64,000 nt of DNA from the NCBI GenBank assembly GCA_020832565.1, contig JAFIEI010000004.1, positions 1 to 64,000 on the forward strand. Direction: 5' to 3'. Source of the stretch: Salinarimonas sp. Its GTDB lineage: Bacteria; Pseudomonadota; Alphaproteobacteria; Rhizobiales; Beijerinckiaceae. The position numbers and the translations under genes were made by a program. Under the pieces are notes generated by a model that worked only from the letters and a program-made list of their open reading frames with translations, was not told the DNA's origin and made no database searches. Shown here in pieces: positions 17,912 to 25,912 of this stretch (positions are counted from its first letter, which is position 1; each line of letters opens with the position of its first letter).

Positions 17912-18478
17912 TCAGCTCAGCCGCACATGCCGGTAGGGCGCGATCATCAGCGCCACGTCGGGTGGCAACACCCCCGTCTCGGGCTCGCCGGCCCCGTCCC
18001 CGCGCTCCTCGAACCAGCGCGCGACGAGCATGCGCAGGGCCTGCCGCAGCGGCGCCGGCACGTTCCCGGGCGCGGGCCCGAAACCCGCCTCGAGATCGAT
18101 CTCGAGACCGCCTTCCGGTCGCGGAAACCCCTCCTCGAGCACCAGCCCGGGCGGCTGTGCGCCAGCACGCAGGCGGTATTGCTGCGGATCGACGACACTC
18201 GCCTCGCCGGCTGCGTCGATGGCGCGTATTTCCGTGATCGCGATGATCGGGGCGAGCGGCAGGCGCAGGTTCGCACCGCGCGGCGCCTCTTCCAGGATCA
18301 GCCGCCAGCTCTGATTGATGAAGACCAGCCGCGTCGCGGATTCGAGCAGCAACCGGCCCGCCTCGATCAGGGCGGTGACCAGATCGTCCTCATGCGCGTC
18401 GTCGAGACGCAGATATGCGCGCGCCTCGGCGAGCGAAACGGGCTCGACGGCGGGCCCGTCGACGCGTATCGGGATCAT
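17912..18478 (-). CDS. GTA head-tail connector protein (g6-like)
   Basis: The 188-residue product starts MIPIRVDGPAVEPVSLAEARAYLRLD and continues with DLVTALIEAGRLLLESATRLVFINQSW, LPLAPIIAITEI and a C-terminal LRQALRMLVARWFEERG. This is the gp6-like head-tail connector pattern. The ATG at 18478 is chosen because upstream extension would run into the opposite-strand protease gene. Its upstream neighbour in normal GTA order is the capsid gene, but here about 1.7 kb with two plus-strand proteases separates them. Confidence 0.92.
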   Translation of the reverse strand: MIPIRVDGPAVEPVSLAEARAYLRLDDAHEDDLVTALIEAGRLLLESATRLVFINQSWRLILEEAPRGANLRLPLAPIIAITEIRAIDAAGEASVVDPQQYRLRAGAQPPGLVLEEGFPRPEGGLEIDLEAGFGPAPGNVPAPLRQALRMLVARWFEERGDGAGEPETGVLPPDVALMIAPYRHVRLS

Positions 18479-18508
18479 GATGGAAACCTCGTTTTCGAAG
18501 GATATCGG

Positions 18509-19267
18509 ATGCTGCGCGCTTGCCTTGCCGCTCTCACCCTGTGCCTGAGCCTGACTTCGGCGAATGCGCCGGCGCGCGCGGTTATCGGCGGGGCTGCCGA
18601 CACGAGCCCGCTTTCGCGAGCGAGCGTGATGGTTCTGGGCTCGGGCGGCTCGGTCTGCTCCGCCGTCATGCTCGACGATGACGTCGTGCTCACCGCCGCT
18701 CATTGCGTAACGGGCGCATCCGAGCATCGCGTCCATTTCCGCGATGAGGACGACACGCCGATCCTGCTCGAAATCGCGGACAAGGCCGTGCATCCGCAAT
18801 TCGATGCGGATGCCATCCGCAGCCGCCGGCGCTCGGTCGACCTGGCCCTCGTGCGCGTGGCGCAGCCTCTGCCCATGAGCTTTTCGCCGGCCACCCTGTC
18901 ACGGGCGGTACCGCGAGAAGATGCCCGCGTGCGCCTTGCCGGTTTCGGCCTGCGCGAGGAAAACGACAGCAGCGGCGCGACGAGCGGTAGCTTCCAAAGT
19001 GTCGAGCTGGCCGTGATCGAGCCCTATGGCCCGAGCAGTATTTTGATCTGGCTGGCGGGCCCCGATGCCACGCCGCGCGGGGGCTGCCACGGAGATTCGG
19101 GCGGGCCGATCAGCCGCTCGGGCGAGGTCTTCGCGATCACGACCTGGACCACCGGCGAAGGCAATGCGTCCTGCGGCGCCATGAGCCAGGGGGTCCTGCT
19201 CGGTCCGCAGCAAAGCTGGATCGACGCCGTTCTCGCGGATTGGAATCGCTCAGCTTCGTGGCGATAA
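18509..19267 (+). CDS. Secreted trypsin-like serine protease (S1 family), inside the GTA cluster
   Basis: The 252-residue preprotein has a signal peptide (MLRACLAALTLCLSLTSANA), and a mature domain beginning near AVIGG. It has a complete catalytic triad: His65 in LTAAHC, Asp111 in SVDLALV and Ser197 in GDSGGP. The VIGG start resembles the N-terminus released from chymotrypsin-type zymogens. It is transcribed opposite to the surrounding GTA genes, between connector and capsid, and is followed 39 bases later by a second S1 protease. A periplasmic or extracellular location is expected. Its substrate is unknown. Confidence 0.9.
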   Translation: MLRACLAALTLCLSLTSANAPARAVIGGAADTSPLSRASVMVLGSGGSVCSAVMLDDDVVLTAAHCVTGASEHRVHFRDEDDTPILLEIADKAVHPQFDADAIRSRRRSVDLALVRVAQPLPMSFSPATLSRAVPREDARVRLAGFGLREENDSSGATSGSFQSVELAVIEPYGPSSILIWLAGPDATPRGGCHGDSGGPISRSGEVFAITTWTTGEGNASCGAMSQGVLLGPQQSWIDAVLADWNRSASWR

Positions 19268-19306
19268 GCGCTTGTCTTCATGCGCGAAGCGGTCAAGATT
19301 GCCGCC

Positions 19307-20170
19307 ATGATGAAACGTCTGATCCCGGCCCTGATTCTCTTTGGTCTCGCAGTGGCCGCCACTGCTCCCGCGCAGGCCATCGTCCGTGGCGTCGAGGCGA
19401 CCAACCGGGACGGGCTGCGCAGCTTCGTGGTGCGAATCGAGAGCGATCAGGGCGAAATGTGCACGGGCGTGCTCGTCTCCCCCGATCTCGTCGTGACGGC
19501 GGCGCATTGCCTGCTCGCCGATACGGATTATGACGTCTACGCCCTCGACAGGCGCTTCCGCAGCACCACGCGCGGTGTCCTGGCCAAGGCCCTGCATCCC
19601 AGTTTCGACGGATCGGCCCCGCCACGCAGCCAGCCCGGGATCGACCTTGCCGTGATCAGGCTCGATGCGCCGCTCGGCGACGATTTTGCCCCCTTGCCGC
19701 TGCGCGCCGTCTCGACACCTGCGGTGGGTGAAGACGTTACCCTCGCCGGATTCGGCACCACCGCCTTCGGCAGGCGCGAGACGGCACGCAAGCTGCGCTT
19801 CACCTACCTGCGGATCCGCGGGGAAATGCAGATCGGCAACACCATGCTGATGGCCTCCGACAGCGAGCGCGAATCCCAACGCACCGGTGCCGGCGCATGC
19901 CAGGGCGATTCGGGAGGCCCGATCCTGCGCGGCGATCCGGGATCTTTCATCCTGCTCGGCCTCGTCAGCTGGTCGAGCGGTGCGACGAATGAACGCTCCG
20001 GCGCAGCCTGCGGCGGCTCCACGGCGATTACACCGCTCACGCCCCATCTCGGCTGGATCGAAGCGCGCATGCGCGAATTGCGCGCCATCGATTCCAGCGT
20101 CTCGACCTCCGTGCGCCTGCCGCCGCTCGGGCGCGACAGCCGCAACGAATGGCTGGAATGGGCTGATTGA
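19307..20170 (+). CDS. Second secreted trypsin-like serine protease (S1 family)
   Basis: The 287-residue preprotein starts MMKRLIPALILFGLAVA, with predicted cleavage after APAQA, giving a mature N-terminus IVRG. The triad is intact: His67 in VTAAHC, Asp113 in GIDLAVIRL and Ser202 in GDSGGP. It is a diverged tandem relative of the gene before it, with a C-terminal extension (about residues 255-287). An upstream ATG at 19280 adds nine residues before the signal peptide and is less likely. The pair probably forms one transcript. Confidence 0.9.
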   Translation: MMKRLIPALILFGLAVAATAPAQAIVRGVEATNRDGLRSFVVRIESDQGEMCTGVLVSPDLVVTAAHCLLADTDYDVYALDRRFRSTTRGVLAKALHPSFDGSAPPRSQPGIDLAVIRLDAPLGDDFAPLPLRAVSTPAVGEDVTLAGFGTTAFGRRETARKLRFTYLRIRGEMQIGNTMLMASDSERESQRTGAGACQGDSGGPILRGDPGSFILLGLVSWSSGATNERSGAACGGSTAITPLTPHLGWIEARMRELRAIDSSVSTSVRLPPLGRDSRNEWLEWAD

Positions 20171-20211
20171 TCCCGCCCCGGCGGCTTGCCGGGACGGGCT
20201 CGGCGCATACC

Positions 20212-21471
20212 TCAGGCAGCGCATTTCATCAGCTTGATCGCCGCGAAATCCTGCACGCCGCCGCCTACGCGCTTGGTCGTATAGAAGAGTACATACGGCT
20301 TGGCCGAATACGGATCGCGCAGGATGCGGATCCCCGCGCGATCGACGACGAGATAGCCGCGCCGGAAATCCCCGAAGGCGATCGGCGTGGCGCCGGCGCC
20401 GATATCGGGCATGTCCTCGGCCTCGATCACGGGGAAGTTCATCAGCGTGGCGTTGCGGCCCATACCAGCCGGCGGCTGCCACAGGTAATTCCCTTGCTGA
20501 TCCTTGAACTTGCGGATCGCGCTCTGGGTCTTGCGGTTCATCACGAAGGTCGCGTTCTGGCGATAGCCCGCCTTGAGCGCATAGATCAGATCGACCAGCA
20601 CGTCAGAGGGATCGGAGGCCGGGAAATCATCGGTGACGCCGGTGCCGATGAAGCCGAGATTGCCCCAGCTCCAGCTCGCATCCGCAACCGCCGTGTAATC
20701 GAGAAAGCCACGCGGCTTGGCATCGCCGTCGCCGTTGACGAAGGCCGCGCCCTCCTGCTCGGCGAAGGCGGTCTCGACCTCGTCGGCGATCCACTGGTCG
20801 ATATCGACAATCGCATCATCGAGAAGCGTCTGCGTCGCGGCCGGCATGGCATAGAGCTCCATGGCCGGAAAGCTCAGCTCGGCCAGCGTCGGGCTGTCCG
20901 TTTCCGGTCGCGCCGCCGTCTCCGACACCCAGCCCGAAGCCGGCCCCGAGATCGAATGCGCCACCTTGTAGAGCCCGCCCGAGATCACCCGGTTGCCGGC
21001 GATCGCGCGGATCGGCGAAAGCGCCGAGAGCCGGCGCAGCACTTCGCTCTCCACCTGGGGCGGCGCGAGATAGCCGCCATCGGGCCCTGATCCCGCCGAG
21101 AGCGCTTTGCTCTCCAGCTGCTTCAGCCCGCCCGCCTCGCCGCTGCGGATATAGCTGTCGAAGGCGGATTTGTGCTCGCGCAGCAGCGGATCATGATCGC
21201 CCCCCGCGCCGTGCCCGACACCTCCGAGCGGCGGGCGAGTGCGCCCGAGCGTCAGCGCATCGATGCGCGCGCGTGTCTCATCGAGCCCGGCATCGATGCG
21301 CGCCAGCTTCTCCTCGGTCAGCGGATCGGCATGTCCTTTGCGCTCCAGCGCGGCGATGCGCGCGTCATTCGTCTCCTTGAACGCCTCGAAGGCGCGGCTG
21401 AACGCGTCGAAAGCCTCGACGGCCTCCGTGGATTTGGTTTCGATCGGCTCGCTCATGATGCTCACTTTCAT
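20212..21471 (-). CDS. GTA major capsid protein (HK97 fold, g5-like)
   Basis: The 419-residue protein starts with a coiled-coil scaffolding-like region (residues 10-75). It then carries the HK97 capsid core: SGPDGGYLAPPQVESEVLRRL, SPIRAIAGNRVISGGLYK, MPAATQTLLDDAIVDIDQWIADEV, GDGDAKPRGFLDY and the C-terminal RVGGGVQDFAAIKLMK. The N-terminal part is presumably removed by the protease encoded just upstream. MSEPIE at 21456 is an alternative start. Confidence 0.95.
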   Translation of the reverse strand: MKVSIMSEPIETKSTEAVEAFDAFSRAFEAFKETNDARIAALERKGHADPLTEEKLARIDAGLDETRARIDALTLGRTRPPLGGVGHGAGGDHDPLLREHKSAFDSYIRSGEAGGLKQLESKALSAGSGPDGGYLAPPQVESEVLRRLSALSPIRAIAGNRVISGGLYKVAHSISGPASGWVSETAARPETDSPTLAELSFPAMELYAMPAATQTLLDDAIVDIDQWIADEVETAFAEQEGAAFVNGDGDAKPRGFLDYTAVADASWSWGNLGFIGTGVTDDFPASDPSDVLVDLIYALKAGYRQNATFVMNRKTQSAIRKFKDQQGNYLWQPPAGMGRNATLMNFPVIEAEDMPDIGAGATPIAFGDFRRGYLVVDRAGIRILRDPYSAKPYVLFYTTKRVGGGVQDFAAIKLMKCAA

Positions 21472-21501
21472 GGTTGGTTGTCGCGAAGGGAGAGCGCCCG
21501 G

Positions 21502-22050
21502 TCAGAATGCCGGGCACGGAAACAGCCGGTCCGCCGCCCGGCGGATCGCGGCGGCGAGGCGGTCGGAACCACCCTTGATCTGCGAGACGCGTGCAGCCAG
21601 CAGCATCGGGAAGGTGACGACGGAGATCTCCCACAGATCGAGCTTCTCCAGGATGCGCTGCCCGCGCCGACGGTCCTTGCCCGCACGCTGCACGCGGTAA
21701 CCGATGGAGAGCCCGTCGATTGCGCCGTCGCGCATGAGCGCATGCACCTCGCGGGCGCGCGCCACGGCCAGATTGAGCCGTCCGCGCACGTACAGCCCGC
21801 GCGCATCCTCGCGGATCGTCGTCCAGCTGCCGATCGGCTGTGCCGGATCATGCTGCCAGAGCATGCGGATGCTACCCGCCCCCCGACGCGCCAGGCTTTC
21901 GGCGAAGGCACCCTTGCGCACCACGTCTTGCGAGAGATCGGGCTGATCGAACAGGCTGGCATAGCCCTCGAAAGTCCCTTCCTCGGTGATGCTCGCCGGT
22001 GCATGCGGGTTGAGCTTGATCTCGGGAGCCGGCGGAAATTCCGGTTTCAT
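21502..22050 (-). CDS. GTA prohead protease (HK97 family, g4-like)
   Basis: The 182-residue product begins MKPEFPPAPEIKL and has the HK97 prohead protease pattern: GTFEGYASLFDQPDLSQDVVRKGAFAESL, then MLWQHDPAQPIGSW (catalytic His), and IDGLSIGYRV (catalytic Ser). A basic C-terminal region follows. It matures the capsid encoded next. The start at 22050 overlaps the preceding small ORF by an ATGA junction. Confidence 0.93.
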   Translation of the reverse strand: MKPEFPPAPEIKLNPHAPASITEEGTFEGYASLFDQPDLSQDVVRKGAFAESLARRGAGSIRMLWQHDPAQPIGSWTTIREDARGLYVRGRLNLAVARAREVHALMRDGAIDGLSIGYRVQRAGKDRRRGQRILEKLDLWEISVVTFPMLLAARVSQIKGGSDRLAAAIRRAADRLFPCPAF

Positions 22051-22214
22051 CGTGCCCCCTCCCCGGAAAGATGCGGGGCGCGTTGCTTGTGCGACGCGCC
22101 CCGATCGAGCTTCTCCAATGTCCTGATGAAATCCCGGAAGGTCTCCCCCGGCGGCTTCGACGGCCGTGGCCTTGCGGGGCGCCGGGCCGGTGTCGCGCGT
22201 CGTTTCTGCATCAT
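22047..22214 (-). CDS. Small basic protein in GTA cluster, unknown function
   Basis: A 55-codon frame (MMQKRRATPARRPARP..., later GETFRDFIRTLEKLDRG) lies between the 67-residue ORF and the prohead protease. Both junctions are ATGA overlaps, which supports that it is translated. It is very basic and proline-rich at the N-terminus, with a short predicted helix. No family is recognised; small ORFs occur at this position in other GTA clusters. Confidence 0.6.
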   Translation of the reverse strand: MMQKRRATPARRPARPRPSKPPGETFRDFIRTLEKLDRGASHKQRAPHLSGEGAR

Positions 22215-22414
22215 TCACAATCTCCCGAATGGCGGCGGTTGAAGATGGCGAGTTCACGTACGAAATCGTCGAAACGCCGGCTCGCTGCGGCGGCTTCGCG
22301 GTGCTGCGCGGCGGCGAACAGGCTGGCCACGCTCGCCCAGGCGAAAAGGGCGATATGCGCAAGATCCCCGCGCTCGATCATGCTGCCCGCCAGCGCCTCG
22401 ATCGCACCGGTCAT
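22211..22414 (-). CDS. Small protein in GTA cluster (g3.5-like position), unknown function
   Basis: The 67-residue protein MTGAIEALAGSMIERGDLA..., with HIALFAWASVASLFAAAQHR and RRFDDFVRELAIFNRRHS, is likely two helices, the first mildly hydrophobic. Its start overlaps the portal stop (ATGA at 22411-22414) and its stop overlaps the next small ORF, so it is part of a coupled chain. The position matches the extra small ORF after the portal gene in Rhodobacter GTA; no homology is claimed. Confidence 0.65.
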   Translation of the reverse strand: MTGAIEALAGSMIERGDLAHIALFAWASVASLFAAAQHREAAAASRRFDDFVRELAIFNRRHSGDCE

Positions 22415-23625
22415 GGCCGCGTCTCGTCGCCGGAATCCCTTGGTGAACCTCTTGCCGGACCGGCAGCGCTTGCGCGTCGCCCGTATCCGACGGCCTCGCG
22501 TTTCTCGTCATCGTCGAGGAAGCCGGCGGCATTGACCCGGCGCCACAGCGATTCACGCTCCTGCGCCAGCGCCTCGATCGCATCGAGATCGGGCTCCAGC
22601 ACCAGATCCTTCGAGAATGCCGGCGCCAGCCAATGCGCCATCGCCTGCGCCGTGCGCTTGACCAGCGGGATCACCGTCTGGCGATAGAAGGCACGGTTGG
22701 CCTCCGCGTAATTGGCGTGCGTCGCGTCGCCCGGCAGGCCGAGCAGCAGCGGCGGCACGCCGAAGGCGAGCGCGATTTCCCGCGCGGCCATGTGCTTGGC
22801 CTGGACGAAATCCATCTCCTGCGGCGAGAGCGAGAGCGGCTTCCAGTCGAGCCCGCCTTCGAGCAACAGCGGTCGCCCGGCATTCTGCGCGCCCTGATAG
22901 GTCTGTTCGAGCTCGCGGCGCAGCCGGTCGAACTGGTTGTCGCTGAGGCCCGTCGCGCCGGCGAAAACCAGGGCGCCGGAGGGCCGCGCGGCATTGTCGA
23001 GCAGCGCCTTGTTCCAGGAGCCAGCCGCATTGTGAATATCGAGCGCCGTCGCCGCCGCCTCCATCGGCGAGAGCCCGTAATGGTCGTCGGTGGGATGGAA
23101 CAGCGTCAGATGCAGGATCGGCGCCACGCCCTCGGCGGGGATCGAAAAGCGCACGCTCTGGCTGCCCACCACGTAATCATAAGCCGCCGGCCAGCCATCC
23201 GACCCGGCGACGATGCGCATCCGGTCGGGGCGCAGCGCATAGAGCTCGCGCGGCATCGCCTCGATCAGCGCGGCCTCGATATAGGCGTTGCCCGAGACCA
23301 TCAGATGCCCGTAGAGCCGCTCGAGCAACCCCGTCCCGCCCTCGCGCGGATTGGGCCTCGCCAGCAGATCGAGCAGCGGATGCGCCACGATCTCGCTTCC
23401 CCCCTCGCGCAGGATCAACGGCATCGACGCCGCCGCCTCCGCCACCAGGCGCACCGCGCGATGCACCACGGGATTACGCTGAAACCCCTCCCGCGCCAGC
23501 GCCGCATAATCGCGCGGCGTCCAGATCGGTCGCCCGCCATGATAAAACGCCATCGCCGCCCCGGCCCGCGACGCCTTGTGCCCCGGCGCGGCGAGCCGCC
23601 CGAGATTCTGAAGCAGATTGAACAT
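22411..23625 (-). CDS. GTA portal protein (g3-like)
   Basis: The 404-residue product begins MFNLLQNLGRLAAPG and shows the HK97-type portal pattern: NPVVHRAVRLVAEAAASMPL, LLERLYGHLMVSGNAYIEA, HLTLFHPTDDHYGLSPMEAAATALDIH, ALAFGVPPLLLGLPGDATHANYAEANRAFYRQTVIPL. The ATG at 23625 has GAGG 9 bases upstream. The longer frame to 23736 covers the inverted repeat and is rejected. Confidence 0.95.
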   Translation of the reverse strand: MFNLLQNLGRLAAPGHKASRAGAAMAFYHGGRPIWTPRDYAALAREGFQRNPVVHRAVRLVAEAAASMPLILREGGSEIVAHPLLDLLARPNPREGGTGLLERLYGHLMVSGNAYIEAALIEAMPRELYALRPDRMRIVAGSDGWPAAYDYVVGSQSVRFSIPAEGVAPILHLTLFHPTDDHYGLSPMEAAATALDIHNAAGSWNKALLDNAARPSGALVFAGATGLSDNQFDRLRRELEQTYQGAQNAGRPLLLEGGLDWKPLSLSPQEMDFVQAKHMAAREIALAFGVPPLLLGLPGDATHANYAEANRAFYRQTVIPLVKRTAQAMAHWLAPAFSKDLVLEPDLDAIEALAQERESLWRRVNAAGFLDDDEKREAVGYGRRASAAGPARGSPRDSGDETRP

Positions 23626-23668
23626 GATATCCTCTTTCAGGTAGCGCATCACCTGCTTGACGCGCACG

Positions 23669-23803
23669 CCATATCTCCCTCCCCTGAGGGGAGGGATGAA
23701 GGGTGGGGTGAACCCGGCTTCCCCATGCCGCAACACCGGGCACCTGCATCGACGCGCTCCCCACCCTCTTTCCCTCCCCGCTGGGGAGGGAGGCCGGGCG
23801 AGC
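23669..23803. repeat. Inverted repeat with hairpin arms between terminase and portal genes
   Basis: CTCCCTCCCCTGAGGGGAGG, running on into a GGGTGGGG (about 23669-23702), faces its near-perfect reverse complement ending in CCCGCTGGGGAGGGAGG (about 23769-23803). Each arm is itself a hairpin (CCCTCCCC with GGGGAGGG), and about 65 bases separate the arms. Such elements are dispersed intergenic repeats in Hyphomicrobiales; this one sits inside the GTA operon, in the only long gap between its head genes. Confidence 0.7.
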
Positions 23804-23818
23804 GCTTCATCCCCAGCC

Positions 23819-25096
23819 TCAAACCAACCGCAGACGCGGGTCGCTGCCCTTCGGGCCGAGGGCGAGATGCGTCACGGCCCAGACGAGCGCATCAAGCCGG
23901 TCGGGGGAGCGGCCGTTGGATAATCCGTCGAGCCCGAAGTCGCACATCTCATCCTCGAGCTCGGGAAACACCCCGATATGGCGCACCCGGTCCTGAGCGT
24001 AGAGTACGGATACAGGCTCGGCCCGCAAACGCTTGCCGCGCGAGGCGCGCACCGGCACGACCGGGCAGGCCGGGTCGATTTCCTGGATGACCGTCGTTGC
24101 CATCTCGCCACCCTGATTGACCTCGACGACGAGCGCATCGGCCTCAAGCCGGCGATACAGCATCGTCGCCTTCGCCGCCCAGGCATTGGGCTTGAGCCCC
24201 GATGCGCTCTCGTCGGCGACCACATGGCATATTCCCTCCGCATCGATCCCGACCGCGACGATCCCGCAGGCATCGGCTCCCGCCCGCGAGGAAGCCGGCG
24301 GGTCGACCGCGACGACGATGCGCCGGAATGCCGGCGCCGTCTCACGCCGTGCGCGTTCGAGCAGATCACGCGTCCACAAGGCATCGGCACGATCCTCGAT
24401 CAGATCGCCGTCGAGCTCCTGGCGCCCCAGCCGCGTTCCCGCATAGCGGCCCACCACCGCATCGAGAAACGCGGGCGCGAGATTGATTGCATTATCCTGC
24501 GTGCGCGCCCGAGTCAGGGCGATTCGATCATCGGCGAGCATGCGCTTGAGCAAGGGTATCGCGCGCGGCGTCGTCGTCACCACCTCGCGCGGCTGCGCGC
24601 CCAGGCGCAGGCCGAATTGGAGCTGGTCCCAGGCTGCATCCGCATAGCGCCATTTGCCCAGCTCATCCGCCCAGGCCGCCTCGAATTGCGGGCCGCGCAG
24701 GCTCTCCGGATCATCGGCCGAAAATGCCAGCGCAACGGCCCCGTTGGGCCATTCTAGCCGCCGCCGCGTCGCCGTCCAGACCGGGCGCTCGTGCCGGGCA
24801 TGGATGGCCAGCAGACCCGAGGGGCCGTCGATCATCACGTCGCGCACATCCGCGAAGGTCTCGCCGACCAGCGCGATCTTGCCGATCGGATGGCGCGTCA
24901 GCCAGGGCAGGCCATGCACCATACCCCGGATCCATTCCGCGCCGGTGCGCGTCTTGCCTGCGCCACGCCCGCCCAGCACCAGCCAGATCGTCCATGGCGT
25001 ACCGTTGCGCGCATGAATCGGCGGCAATTGGTCATCACGCGCCTCCAGAGCCCAGCTCGTCTCCAGCATCCGCCGCATCTGCGGGGTACAGAGCAT
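23819..25096 (-). CDS. GTA terminase large subunit (g2-like)
   Basis: The product packages DNA into GTA heads. It has the ATPase Walker A WLVLGGRGAGKTRTGAEW, a GPQFEAAWADELGKWRY (Walker B) segment and the nuclease domain beginning RIVVAVDPPASS, with VVEVNQGGEM and SPDRLDALVWAVTHL (acidic residues). The start at 25096 (MLCTPQMRRMLE) has a GGGAGG eight bases upstream and overlaps the small-terminase-like gene by 62 bases. Upstream in-frame residues to 25198 resemble family N-termini slightly, so the start is not settled. Confidence 0.93.
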   Translation of the reverse strand: MLCTPQMRRMLETSWALEARDDQLPPIHARNGTPWTIWLVLGGRGAGKTRTGAEWIRGMVHGLPWLTRHPIGKIALVGETFADVRDVMIDGPSGLLAIHARHERPVWTATRRRLEWPNGAVALAFSADDPESLRGPQFEAAWADELGKWRYADAAWDQLQFGLRLGAQPREVVTTTPRAIPLLKRMLADDRIALTRARTQDNAINLAPAFLDAVVGRYAGTRLGRQELDGDLIEDRADALWTRDLLERARRETAPAFRRIVVAVDPPASSRAGADACGIVAVGIDAEGICHVVADESASGLKPNAWAAKATMLYRRLEADALVVEVNQGGEMATTVIQEIDPACPVVPVRASRGKRLRAEPVSVLYAQDRVRHIGVFPELEDEMCDFGLDGLSNGRSPDRLDALVWAVTHLALGPKGSDPRLRLV

Positions 25097-25649
25097 CCAG
25101 AGCGCCTCCCGCTCCGTGTCGCTCGTGCAGGCATTCCACCTGGAGCGCAACGATCTCAGCCAGATCAGATGCCGTTCCGGTGCCCATGATCGCCGCATCG
25201 CGCGATTCCCCTTCCTCGCCCCCCTCCCCGTGACGAAGGCTGCGTGCGAGCTTGTCCTCGAGCATGGTCAATTCCTTGAGGCAGCGGGTGAGATCGACGA
25301 TGTCGCGCGCAGCACTCGTCTCCGGCTGCGATGCGAGCACTGACAGACGGCTCGCGACGAAAGCCCGCAACTCGCCCGCCAGAGCCCCGGCTCCGCAATC
25401 CACCCGCTCGCCGTCTGCGCATAAGGATGTCGCGGGCGCATCATATGAAGCGAGAAACAAGGCCAGCGCACGCGCCGTCGGCGCCTTGCCGCGCCCGCCC
25501 CAGCCCGCATCGCTGCACCACCGCGTGAAAGCCGAGACCTCCATCCCCAGAAACGCCGCGATGCGGCGCATGCTGCCGATCCCGTTCTCGTAAGCGAAAC
25601 GCGCAAGCACGCGCGATGGCGCATCTGCAGGTGCGGCGGGTGCAGTCAT
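25035..25649 (-). CDS. GTA small-terminase-like protein (g1-like)
   Basis: The 204-residue protein (from MTAPAAPADAPS) opens with a helix-turn-helix-like region (RIAAFLGMEVSAFTRWCSDAGWG), then a long helical middle (ASRLSVLASQPE, LTRCLKELTMLEDKLARSLR). It precedes the large terminase and overlaps it, the position of g1, which acts as small terminase in RcGTA. Sequence similarity in this family is low, so position carries much of the weight. GGAGAT precedes the ATG at 25649. Confidence 0.7.
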   Translation of the reverse strand: MTAPAAPADAPSRVLARFAYENGIGSMRRIAAFLGMEVSAFTRWCSDAGWGGRGKAPTARALALFLASYDAPATSLCADGERVDCGAGALAGELRAFVASRLSVLASQPETSAARDIVDLTRCLKELTMLEDKLARSLRHGEGGEEGESRDAAIMGTGTASDLAEIVALQVECLHERHGAGGALDALYPADAADAGDELGSGGA

Positions 25650-25712
25650 GCTCGATCTCCGGGAGTCGCGGGCGATGGCTGCCGCAGCGGCGCAATTCGT
25701 CAACGTTCAGGA

Positions 25713-25741
25713 TTAATTGCACAAGACCGATGCGATGTCAA
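25713..25741 (-). promoter_or_regulatory. Candidate promoter for the GTA cluster
   Basis: On the minus strand a perfect TTGACA (25741-25736) is followed after 17 bases by AATTAA (25718-25713), a weak -10. It lies about 65 bases upstream of the first GTA gene. In Rhodobacter the GTA promoter depends on dedicated regulators, which are not in this window, so a weak -10 is not surprising. Confidence 0.35.
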
Positions 25742-25753
25742 TGCTTTTATTCC

Positions 25754-25759
25754 TATAAT
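25754..25759 (+). promoter_or_regulatory. Candidate -10 box for yebC
   Basis: A perfect TATAAT lies in the AT-rich divergent region about 155 bases before yebC. No clear -35 is seen at the usual spacing. Confidence 0.3.
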
Positions 25760-25912
25760 TGAAATCCTGTTCGCCATGCCGGCGCCACCCGCCGCGCCGC
25801 CCGATTGCCGGGGCTTGCCGAGACCGCTTCGCCAAGCTTATAAGCCGTCAGGCTTTTCTACCGGTCGACCCCGGCTGCCGGGGCGCCCTTCACGCGCATC
25901 GACGAGAGCACC

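Noticed and set aside
17858-18508. Upstream extension of the first serine protease gene
   Set aside because: The frame is open but antisense to the connector gene; the signal peptide at 18509 marks the true start.
7669-25649. Ordinary prophage
   Set aside because: Gene order and families (short tape measure, DUF2460, DUF2163, NlpC, megatron) are those of RcGTA; no integrase, replication gene, lysis gene or attachment site is seen.
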